A DNA stretch of 7,552 bases from UBA9547 sp043769845 (GTDB taxonomy: Bacteria > Bacteroidota > Bacteroidia > Cytophagales > UBA9547): assembly GCA_043769845.1 (NCBI GenBank), contig JAYVIX010000091.1, forward strand, positions 1-7,552. The letters run 5' to 3'. The first letter of the stretch is position 1. Every line of letters starts with the position of its first letter. Made by a program: the position numbers and the translations under genes. Positions 1 to 5,632 of the stretch are shown in pieces. The notes beneath the pieces are model-generated. The model was not told the DNA's origin and did not search any database. It worked only from the letters and a program-made list of their open reading frames with translations.

Positions 1-911
1 ATGATTTTGCTGTTTTCGAGGGCTTTGCTGGCAATAGCAGCTCTTGACAAAATGGCACTTTGTTTGCTCAATTCTTCATTTACTTTCGAAATAAACGACT
101 CGTCTATAGTAACCAAAACCACTTGACTATCAGGGCCATGTTCGGCTTGTGAAAGCAAATCGGCTGCTACAAATTCAGGATTTGCGGTTTCGTCTGCTAC
201 CACCATCACTTCCGATGGACCAGCTGGCATATCTATCGCGAGGCCATATTTGGTAACCAATTGTTTGGCAGCAGTTACATATTGGTTTCCTGGTCCGAAT
301 ATTTTGTACACTTTCGTGACCGATTCGGTACCGAAAGCCATGGCTGCAATGGCTTGAGCACCTCCTATTTTAAAAATAGATTTGATGCCTAGAAGCTGTG
401 CTGTATAAAGTATTACAGGGTTTATTTTTCCTGATTTATCGGCAGGCGTGCAAAGCATAATTTCGTCACAACCAGCTATTTGAGCAGGAATTCCTAACAT
501 CAGAACGGTTGAAAACAAAGGAGCCGTTCCGCCTGGAATGTATAGTCCCACTTTCTGAATCGCTATACTTTTGCGCCAGCAAGTGACACCTGGCATGGTT
601 TCTATTTTCTTTATTTCTTCTTTCTGCGAAAGGTGAAACAAGCGAATGTTATTTGCTGCGGTTTGAATGGCGGTTTTTAAATCGGCTTGAACGAGCTCAA
701 TTGCTTCTTCAATTTCGGCTTTTGAAACCACAAAAGTATCCAACGAATGACCGTCAAACTTTAAGCTGAATTCGGCAATGGCCTTGTCGCCATTGGTTTT
801 TACAGCTTCTAGAATTGGTTTTACCCTGTTTTCTATCTCGGCCAAATCTTCTACCGGACGAGTTAGAATCGCAGTATAGTCTACTTTTGAAGGATATCGT
901 ATGACGTTCAT
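1..911 (-). CDS. hisD: Histidinol dehydrogenase, N-terminal 303 residues (truncated by window edge)
   Basis: HisD catalyses the last two steps of histidine biosynthesis in the cytoplasm, oxidising L-histidinol to L-histidine with NAD+ through a histidinal intermediate. The minus-strand reading frame is open from an ATG at 911 to the left edge. Hallmarks seen in my translation are VGLYIPGGTAPLFSTVLM (121-138), KIGGAQAIAAMAFGTE (181-196), FGPGNQYV (205-212), the DMPAGPSE loop (227-234) and SQAEHGPDSQ (254-263). By family knowledge the Gln and His of QAEH (about Q255 and H258) help hold the catalytic zinc. The family is about 430 residues long, so roughly the last 125, including the catalytic Glu-His pair, lie outside the window. 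The start fits the family N terminus (MNVIRYP) and has a weak AAGG 4 bases upstream. The gene lies 59 bp downstream of hisG in the same direction, the usual order in Bacteroidota his operons. Confidence 0.96.
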   Translation of the reverse strand, partial: MNVIRYPSKVDYTAILTRPVEDLAEIENRVKPILEAVKTNGDKAIAEFSLKFDGHSLDTFVVSKAEIEEAIELVQADLKTAIQTAANNIRLFHLSQKEEIKKIETMPGVTCWRKSIAIQKVGLYIPGGTAPLFSTVLMLGIPAQIAGCDEIMLCTPADKSGKINPVILYTAQLLGIKSIFKIGGAQAIAAMAFGTESVTKVYKIFGPGNQYVTAAKQLVTKYGLAIDMPAGPSEVMVVADETANPEFVAADLLSQAEHGPDSQVVLVTIDESFISKVNEELSKQSAILSRAAIASKALENSKI

Positions 912-925
912 GTACCTTATATAGT

Positions 926-951
926 TCGTAGTTACGAACTAGTAACTACGA
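926..951. repeat. Inverted repeat in the hisG-hisD spacer
   Basis: A perfect 10-bp inverted repeat, TCGTAGTTAC (926-935) and GTAACTACGA (942-951), surrounds a 6-base loop GAACTA. It overlaps a second, shorter inverted repeat: AGTTCGTA (923-930) with TACGAACT (933-940), 8 bp with a 2-base centre. The two hairpins share bases and cannot form together. There is no T-run downstream on the minus strand, so it is not a standard intrinsic terminator. It could be an mRNA processing or stability element inside the his transcript, or a small dispersed palindrome; function is inference. Confidence 0.6.
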
Positions 952-970
952 GCAAACTTAAAGATGAAAA

Positions 971-1831
971 CTAAATAACTATTTTTTCAATCGGCATAAC
1001 CAAGATTCCCTCGGCACCAGCGGCTCTGAGTTTTTCTACAATTCCCCAGAATTCGTTTTCTTTAACTACCGAATGCATTGATACCCAGCCTTCTTCAGCC
1101 AATGGCATTACGGTAGGGCTTTTTACACCTGGCAAAAGAGCGATGATCGTATCGACTGATTTGGCAGGAGCGTTTAATAAAATATATTTCGAGTTTTTGG
1201 CTCTTTGTACCGATTTGATACGGAATACTAATTGCTCCACCAATTCTTTCTTTTTCGCAGAAAGATCTTTGTTACCAATCAGTAAAGCTTGCGATTGCAG
1301 GATAATGTCGGTTTCTTTTAAACCATTGCTGATCAAAGTACTACCAGAACTTACCAAGTCACAAATACCTTCAGCCAACCCAATATTGGGTGCAATTTCA
1401 ACCGAACCACTGATTTCGTGAATATGTGCTATGACGTTGTTTTTCTTCAAATATTCGCCCAATATCTTTGGGTACGAAGTTGCAATGTTTTTGCCAGCCA
1501 AAGACTGAATGCCTTCGTAATGATAGTCCTTTGGCACTGCGATGGAGAGGCGACATTTCGAGAAACCTAGTTGTTCGATCACATCGGCCACTTTGCCTTT
1601 TTCGGCCAAAACATTTTCACCTACAATTCCGATATCAGCCACGCCATCTTCGACATAACCAGGAATATCGTCATCGCGCAGGAAGAGAAATTCGATCGGA
1701 AAGTTAAAGGCTTTGGAAGTCAGCTTATTGTCGCTTTTGTTGAAGTCAACACCACATTCTTTGATGAGGTTGAGCGAATCTTCGCTCAGTCGGCCCGATT
1801 TTTGGATGGCAAGTCTCAGTATTTCGCTCAT
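971..1831 (-). CDS. hisG: ATP phosphoribosyltransferase, long form
   Basis: HisG catalyses the committed first step of histidine biosynthesis, joining ATP and PRPP to give phosphoribosyl-ATP in the cytoplasm. At 286 residues it is the long, self-sufficient form that does not need HisZ. The N-terminal substrate-binding part begins with LRLAIQKSGRLSEDS (5-19) and includes RDDDIPGYVEDGVADIGIVG (52-71). The PRPP-binding signature is ISGSVEIAPNIGLAEGI (140-156) followed by DLVSSGSTLISNGL (158-171). The C-terminal part from about residue 210, with LPGVKSPTVMPL (233-244) and WVSMHSVV, matches the ACT-like regulatory domain through which histidine inhibits long-form enzymes. The ATG at 1831 gives the normal family N terminus; no clear Shine-Dalgarno precedes it. 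It is the first gene of the his transcript here, with hisD next, and is divergent from the AlkC-type gene. Confidence 0.97.
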   Translation of the reverse strand: MSEILRLAIQKSGRLSEDSLNLIKECGVDFNKSDNKLTSKAFNFPIEFLFLRDDDIPGYVEDGVADIGIVGENVLAEKGKVADVIEQLGFSKCRLSIAVPKDYHYEGIQSLAGKNIATSYPKILGEYLKKNNVIAHIHEISGSVEIAPNIGLAEGICDLVSSGSTLISNGLKETDIILQSQALLIGNKDLSAKKKELVEQLVFRIKSVQRAKNSKYILLNAPAKSVDTIIALLPGVKSPTVMPLAEEGWVSMHSVVKENEFWGIVEKLRAAGAEGILVMPIEKIVI

Positions 1832-1987
1832 GAAGGCAATTTTTCGAGTCGCAAATTAGGGAAAATTTACGTAGCATGTTTTGCTACTGAAAATTTACCA
1901 TCACTTTATGAAGGAGAGCACAAAGCAATCACCGAGTTTTGCTCTATCAGAATATTATTGACCAAGAATTCCTAATTATTCATTAAA
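1832..1987. promoter_or_regulatory. Divergent intergenic region between hisG and the AlkC-type gene
   Basis: This 156-bp AT-rich region must carry the promoters for hisG (leftward) and probably the AlkC-type gene (rightward). No convincing pair of Bacteroidota elements (TTTG near -33, TAnnTTTG near -7) stands out. The nearest minus-strand matches are two TAAATTTT sequences and one TAATTTG about 20 bases before the hisG start. The region holds a perfect 10-bp direct repeat GAAAATTTAC at 1861-1870 and 1889-1898, a hairpin GTAGCA/TGCTAC (1871-1876, 1882-1887) between the two copies, and a second inverted repeat AGAGCA/TGCTCT (1915-1920, 1940-1945). No his leader peptide with a histidine run was seen. 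Promoter placement is inference. Confidence 0.35.
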
Positions 1988-3091
1988 ATGGAACCGCTCA
2001 AAAATCTTTTTTCATCCCAGTTTTACGACTTTTTTTGTGATGAATTCCTAAAATTCAGTCCTGATTTCGACAGAAATCAATTTATCAATTTGATTTTTGA
2101 TGCCGATTGGAAAAATCGAGAACTGAAAGATAGGATGCGCCATACGGCTTTGGTTTTGCATCATTTTCTGCCAACACATTTTCCAGATACCGCTCGATTG
2201 CTTGCTCGTTTTTGCGTTCACATGAAAGACGCTGGTTTCGGCAATCAGGCTTTGCAATACATGTTTGTACCAGATTATATCCAACTATTTGGTATCGAGT
2301 ATTTCGAAGAATCGGCTGATGCATTCGCCCAGATCACACCATTTACCAGTTGCGAGTTTGCGGTGCGTCCTTTCATTGTCAAATATCCACAAGCTATGAT
2401 TGAACGCATGTTGGCTTGGTCTGGCCATGAAAACCATCATGTGCGCAGGCTGTCCAGCGAAGGCTCGCGACCTCGTTTGCCTTGGGCTATGGCTTTGCCC
2501 GATTTCAAAAAAGACCCAAGTGCGATTTTGCCTATTCTTGAAAATTTAAAAAAAGATTCAAGTGAATATGTAAGACGAAGCGTGGCCAATAGCCTAAACG
2601 ACATCGCAAAAGACAATCCACAGATAGTTTTAGCCATTTTACAACATTGGAAAGGACTTGGCAAGGAAACAGATTACATTCTGAAACATGGCAGCAGGAC
2701 GTTACTGAAGCAAGGCCACAAAGAAGCGTTGGGTGCATTCGGACTTCATTCGGATGATGATTTTGTATTGGATGATTTCAAAATCCACACTCTTGATGTA
2801 AAAATTGGTGAAACACTTACGTTTTCTTTTTCTATCGAAAACCGTTCGGAAGTTGCCGCCAAAATCCGACTAGAATATGGACTTTATTTCCGCAAACAAA
2901 ATGGTCTTTTGTCGAAAAAGGTCTTCAAAATCAGTGAAAAAGAATTCGCCCCAAATGAAAAAGCGACTTTAGTCCGAAACCAAAGTTTTCGATTGATTAC
3001 AACTAGAGTTTTTTACACGGGCGAACATGCGCTTTCGATCATTGTAAATGGGGAAGAAAAGTTGAAAGGAATGTTTAGGTTGACTATCTAA
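1988..3091 (+). CDS. alkC: AlkC-type alkyl-purine DNA glycosylase (HEAT-like repeats plus Ig-like domain)
   Basis: Members of this family (AlkC/AlkD superfamily) excise N3-alkylated purines such as 3-methyladenine from DNA, starting base-excision repair without flipping the base. The first 250 residues or so are helical HEAT-like repeats. The family signature is HHVRRLSSEGSRPRLPWA (150-167), followed by a clear repeat EYVRRSVANSLNDIAKDNP (193-211). The acidic and aromatic residues E123 (in CEFAVRPF), E158, W166 and D205 sit where I recall active-site residues of characterised AlkC enzymes, at a constant offset; this is from memory, not an alignment. Residues about 260-367 are beta-rich (VKIGETLTFSFSIENRS and later strands) and fit the C-terminal Ig-like domain that separates AlkC from AlkD. 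The length of 367 suits that architecture. The start is the only sensible ATG and lacks a Shine-Dalgarno. The DUF3307 gene follows 13 bp later, probably co-transcribed. Confidence 0.88.
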   Translation: MEPLKNLFSSQFYDFFCDEFLKFSPDFDRNQFINLIFDADWKNRELKDRMRHTALVLHHFLPTHFPDTARLLARFCVHMKDAGFGNQALQYMFVPDYIQLFGIEYFEESADAFAQITPFTSCEFAVRPFIVKYPQAMIERMLAWSGHENHHVRRLSSEGSRPRLPWAMALPDFKKDPSAILPILENLKKDSSEYVRRSVANSLNDIAKDNPQIVLAILQHWKGLGKETDYILKHGSRTLLKQGHKEALGAFGLHSDDDFVLDDFKIHTLDVKIGETLTFSFSIENRSEVAAKIRLEYGLYFRKQNGLLSKKVFKISEKEFAPNEKATLVRNQSFRLITTRVFYTGEHALSIIVNGEEKLKGMFRLTI

Positions 3092-3104
3092 CAAACGCTT
3101 GAAC

Positions 3105-3503
3105 ATGCACACAACACTTCTTTTTTCCCTTTTTTTATGCCACTGGCTAGCCGATTTTTCTCCTCTTTCTACCGCTTGGATGCTGAAAGCAAAAGAAAAA
3201 GGATCGCCTTTATTTCCCATTTTTGTACATGCATGTGTGCATGGAGGCTTAATGTCGATTGTTTTTGTACTGATCAATCCGATTTCTGATCCTGTTTGGC
3301 TATTGCCAATTTTGTTCCAAATTACTTCCCATTTCCTGATTGACGTTTTGAAAGGAAAACTAGGCGTCTGGTTTCCCACTTTAGCAGACTCTTCTAACAA
3401 ATGGCATTGGTTTGTTTTTGGAATGGACCAGTTTTTGCACACTATCACGATCCTGTACATGGTTGTTTTGTGGGATTCCTCCACCGTTTGCGGAAAATTC
3501 TAA
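3105..3503 (+). CDS. DUF3307 family small integral membrane protein
   Basis: This 132-residue hydrophobic protein has the pattern of the DUF3307 family, whose function is unknown. Conserved pieces are CHWLADFSPLSTAWM (12-26), HACVHGG (42-48), TSHFLIDVLKGK (74-85) and KWHWFVFGMDQFLH (99-112). The repeated His-Asp spacing (HxxxD, SHFLID, DQFLH) resembles membrane-embedded polar or metal-binding sites, but no activity is established. About three or four membrane segments can be seen, near 3-16, 41-57, 63-80 and 112-124. I chose the ATG at 3105; a TTG two codons earlier (3099) is possible but offers nothing better. It starts 13 bp after the AlkC-type stop, suggesting one transcript, although a link to DNA repair is not implied by the family. 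The protein ends soon after its last membrane segment. Confidence 0.85.
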   Translation: MHTTLLFSLFLCHWLADFSPLSTAWMLKAKEKGSPLFPIFVHACVHGGLMSIVFVLINPISDPVWLLPILFQITSHFLIDVLKGKLGVWFPTLADSSNKWHWFVFGMDQFLHTITILYMVVLWDSSTVCGKF

Positions 3504-3556
3504 TAACGCTACTTTTCAGAAAAACCTGCTGACATACTGTTGTCACTAGTAGCCGC

Positions 3557-3564
3557 AATCTTTG
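3557..3564 (+). promoter_or_regulatory. Possible Bacteroidota -7 element upstream of the GyrI-like gene
   Basis: AATCTTTG matches the Bacteroidota -7 consensus TAnnTTTG at five of six defined positions and would leave a leader of about 35-40 bases before the ATG at 3604. The nearest upstream TTG (3540-3542) is only 14 bases away, shorter than the usual spacing, so the -33 element is not convincing. The alternative TACTGTTG (3535-3542) also matches five of six positions. The 100-bp gap here is the most natural place for a promoter for the three genes that follow. Confidence 0.3.
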
Positions 3565-3603
3565 CATCAGTTAAAACATTCCACCTAAAATCATTCAGAA
3601 AAA

Positions 3604-4056
3604 ATGGAACAACTAATTGTCGCACCAAGCCTTTATTTTTATTTAGAAGGCATCACTTCTTTGAAAAAAATCATGGAATATGCCGCACCAAAGGTGGACT
3701 TGGCATATGCCGAAGCCGAACGACTAGGACTTGAAAAAACAGGGCCGATGGAGTTTATTTATTTCGGAGCTACTGCCGATATGGAAAAAGAATTCACGCT
3801 TCAAATCGCTTTTCCAGTAAAAAACACAAAAGCTCTAGACAACGATTTCAAATTCAGACAAAGTCCTGATTTCAAATGCCTAAAAAAGAACTTCAAAGGC
3901 ACTATGGCCGATTTAGGCAAAGAATACGAACCGATGTACGAATACATTTGGAACAATAGCCTGAAACCTTCGGGCGAAATTCGAGAGATTTACCATTTAT
4001 TTGAATTTCCAGACTCGCCAAATAACGTGACTGAAATACAAATTGGATTAATGTAA
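3604..4056 (+). CDS. GyrI-like / AraC-type effector-binding domain protein
   Basis: This 150-residue cytoplasmic protein is a stand-alone GyrI-like small-molecule-binding domain, the fold (SHS2 repeats) found in SbmC/GyrI and in the C-terminal half of AraC/BmrR-type regulators. Evidence is the opening strand QLIVAPSLYFYLEGITSLKK (3-22), a helix around VDLAYAEAERLGLEKTGPMEFIY (31-53), the paired-strand segment FTLQIAFPV (64-72), and the ending IREIYHLFEFPDSPNNVTEIQIGLM (126-150). The acidic residue E144 in the last strand corresponds to the glutamate often lining the ligand pocket in this fold. No DNA-binding domain is attached, so it probably binds or sequesters a small hydrophobic or cationic compound; the ligand is unknown. 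The ATG at 3604 follows an A-rich stretch and no Shine-Dalgarno. A 55-bp gap with a palindrome separates it from the reductase. Confidence 0.8.
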   Translation: MEQLIVAPSLYFYLEGITSLKKIMEYAAPKVDLAYAEAERLGLEKTGPMEFIYFGATADMEKEFTLQIAFPVKNTKALDNDFKFRQSPDFKCLKKNFKGTMADLGKEYEPMYEYIWNNSLKPSGEIREIYHLFEFPDSPNNVTEIQIGLM

Positions 4057-4064
4057 ATCACCAC

Positions 4065-4097
4065 AGACCTGACAGGTTTTCAAAACCTGTCAGGTCT
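4065..4097. repeat. 33-bp near-perfect palindrome with nested palindromes
   Basis: Two 16-base arms, AGACCTGACAGGTTTT (4065-4080) and AAAACCTGTCAGGTCT (4082-4097), are exact reverse complements around a single C at 4081. Each arm itself contains an 11-base palindrome (ACCTGACAGGT or ACCTGTCAGGT), so the site can fold either as one long hairpin or as two small ones. It lies between two codirectional genes. On the plus strand it is followed by AAAAACAAA rather than a T-run, so it is not a classic intrinsic terminator, though the long stem could still stop or stabilise transcripts. The motif looks like the ACCTG/CAGGT dispersed palindromes I recall from Bacteroidota genomes; copy number cannot be tested here. 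Confidence 0.85.
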
Positions 4098-4111
4098 AAA
4101 AACAAATAGTC

Positions 4112-4651
4112 ATGAACAAAAGAGAAGTAATTTTATATATCGCGATGAGTCTTGACGGATTTATCGCAACTGAAAGTGGCGGGATTGATTGGCTATCTAT
4201 AGTCGAAAAACCAAATGAAGATTATGGATATACTGAATTTGTAAAAACGACTGATACCGTTATCATGGGTCGTAAAACCTACGACAAAGTCCTCTCATTT
4301 GGAATTGATTTTCCGCATAAAGACAAAACATGTTTCGTACTCTCCAAAACCAAAAGCGGTAAAGACGAAAACGTAAGCTTTTATAATGGAGATGTAAAAG
4401 AACTGATCGCCCAGATTCGACAATCAGACGGAAAACATATTTATTGCGATGGTGGTGCTGAAATCGTTTTCGAATTGATGAAACAAAAACTAATTGACAG
4501 GTTTGTCATTTCGATTATCCCAATTTTGCTAGGAAACGGCATTCGATTGTTTCAAAATGGGAATCAAACAAATGAATTAATACTAATAAAAAATAAAGTG
4601 TTTGAATCTGGCTTAATACAGCTCGAATATATCACAAAGAACCATTCGTAA
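4112..4651 (+). CDS. Dihydrofolate reductase-fold protein (RibD C-terminal domain family)
   Basis: This 179-residue cytoplasmic protein belongs to the RibD-C/DHFR-like family (YyaP/YwjB type), NAD(P)H-dependent oxidoreductases whose natural substrates are mostly unknown. Motifs are YIAMSLDGFIAT (9-20) at the start, DWL (26-28), TVIMGRKTYDKVLSFG (49-64), CFVLSKTK (74-81), the nucleotide-binding strand-turn HIYCDGGAEIVFELM (109-123) and FVISIIPILLGNGIRLF (131-147). These are the standard blocks of the family in the standard order, and the length is typical for a single-domain member. It is unlikely to be the housekeeping FolA enzyme, which has a different N-terminal pattern. The ATG at 4112 has no Shine-Dalgarno. 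The WYL regulator begins 4 bp after its stop, so the two are almost certainly one transcript and perhaps translationally coupled. Confidence 0.9.
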   Translation: MNKREVILYIAMSLDGFIATESGGIDWLSIVEKPNEDYGYTEFVKTTDTVIMGRKTYDKVLSFGIDFPHKDKTCFVLSKTKSGKDENVSFYNGDVKELIAQIRQSDGKHIYCDGGAEIVFELMKQKLIDRFVISIIPILLGNGIRLFQNGNQTNELILIKNKVFESGLIQLEYITKNHS

Positions 4652-4655
4652 TCCG

Positions 4656-5612
4656 ATGAACCGAATTGATCGCTTGCAAGCCATCCTTACTACACTTCAA
4701 TCCAAACGAATTGTAACTGCGAAAATGTTGGCCGAAAAATTCGAAGTGAGTGTGCGGACGATTTATCGCGACATTCGGTCTTTGGAAGAAGGCGGAATCC
4801 CGATTGGGGCAGAGGCTGGAATTGGTTATTACATCATGGAAGGGTATCATTTGCCGCCTGTTATGTTCACACACGAGGAAGCCAGAGCCTTGCTCATGGC
4901 TAGTAAAATGGTGGAGCAAATGACCGACCAACACACCAGCAATGTGTTTGCAAATGCGCTCACCAAAATAAGGTCGGTGTTGGATAGTGCCAAAAAGGAG
5001 GAAATGGAAGACCTCGAGAACAAAATCATGGTCTTGCCCAATGCTGGACTTTCGCCCGAAACACCTCACATTTTTATCTTGGACAAAATAAAAGAAGCAT
5101 TGGCGAGAAGTGTGCGTGTGTCGTTCGATTATTTTACTGGAGGAAACAGAGAACATAGCACGCGCGAAATAGAACCTTTAGGATTGTGCTATTATGGAAA
5201 TTATTGGCATTTGATTGGTTTCTGTCTGTTGCGAAACGATTATCGGGATTTTAGAGTCGACCGCATTTCAGTTTTTTCGCTCGGCACCAAACGTTTCAAA
5301 CCTAGTGAACACCCGAGTCTGAAACAATATATCGACAAACTAACTTGCGACACGCCCTTGCAAAAAATAGTGATCAGGCTGGCAAGCAATTCGATGCGAC
5401 ACATCGGAAACGGCAAATACCAAATGGGATTTCTGAGCGAAACCAAGATGGGCGATTGCTACGAGATAGAATTTGCCTTTGTGAGTTTGGATTATTTCGC
5501 GCGCTGGTTGCTCATGCTAGACGATAAAGTACAGATTGTAGAGCCCGAATCGCTCAGAGAAAAACTGAAAGAAATTACTAAGATATTGGCAGACCATCAT
5601 CAGAAAGACTGA
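4656..5612 (+). CDS. WYL-domain transcriptional regulator (YafY/DeoR-like HTH)
   Basis: This 318-residue protein has the three-part plan of YafY-type regulators. An N-terminal winged helix-turn-helix covers about 1-60 (RLQAILTTLQ, then VTAKMLAEKFEVSVRTIYRDI at 20-40, with the recognition helix near 31-42 and the wing at IGAEAGIGYYI). A linker leads to a WYL domain at about 138-210 with REIEPLGLCYYGNYWHLIGF (170-189) and DFRVDRI (198-204), and a WCX-like C-terminal part (about 235-315) ends it. The namesake Trp-Tyr-Leu reads W184-H185-L186 here. WYL domains are thought to bind nucleic-acid or nucleotide-like ligands and switch regulator activity; the ligand here is unknown. The reductase stops 4 bp upstream. 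Control of its own cluster is likely by analogy but not shown. The gene converges with the PorP/SprF gene across 20 bp. Confidence 0.93.
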   Translation: MNRIDRLQAILTTLQSKRIVTAKMLAEKFEVSVRTIYRDIRSLEEGGIPIGAEAGIGYYIMEGYHLPPVMFTHEEARALLMASKMVEQMTDQHTSNVFANALTKIRSVLDSAKKEEMEDLENKIMVLPNAGLSPETPHIFILDKIKEALARSVRVSFDYFTGGNREHSTREIEPLGLCYYGNYWHLIGFCLLRNDYRDFRVDRISVFSLGTKRFKPSEHPSLKQYIDKLTCDTPLQKIVIRLASNSMRHIGNGKYQMGFLSETKMGDCYEIEFAFVSLDYFARWLLMLDDKVQIVEPESLREKLKEITKILADHHQKD

Positions 5613-5632
5613 CATTCGGTACTGACCAAAAC

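Noticed and set aside
1571..1975. Plus-strand open frame of 134 codons opposite hisG
   Set aside because: It lies antisense to a well-conserved hisG, has no recognisable domain, and extends into the intergenic region only by chance.
1832..1987. Histidine-operon attenuator with a leader peptide
   Set aside because: No short frame with a run of His codons and no terminator hairpin with a T-run was found upstream of hisG.
3099..3104. TTG start for the DUF3307 protein
   Set aside because: An ATG two codons later gives the same protein and there is no ribosome-binding site favouring TTG.
2969..3484. Minus-strand open frame of 171 codons
   Set aside because: It overlaps the end of the AlkC-type gene and nearly all of the DUF3307 gene, whose family motifs support the plus strand; the product is Lys/Ser-rich with no known pattern.
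3508..3553. GCTACT/AGTAGC inverted repeat with a 34-base loop, plus TGACA/TGTCA inside it
   Set aside because: Arms of 5-6 bp with a large loop are expected by chance and match no known signal.
4065..4110. Classic intrinsic terminator after the GyrI-like gene
   Set aside because: The stem is strong, but the plus-strand sequence after it is A-rich with no T-run, and the minus-strand side also lacks one.
4632..5156. Minus-strand open frame of 174 codons opposite the WYL regulator
   Set aside because: The plus strand encodes a clear HTH and WYL domain; the antisense product is His/Phe/Ser-rich, as expected for a shadow frame.
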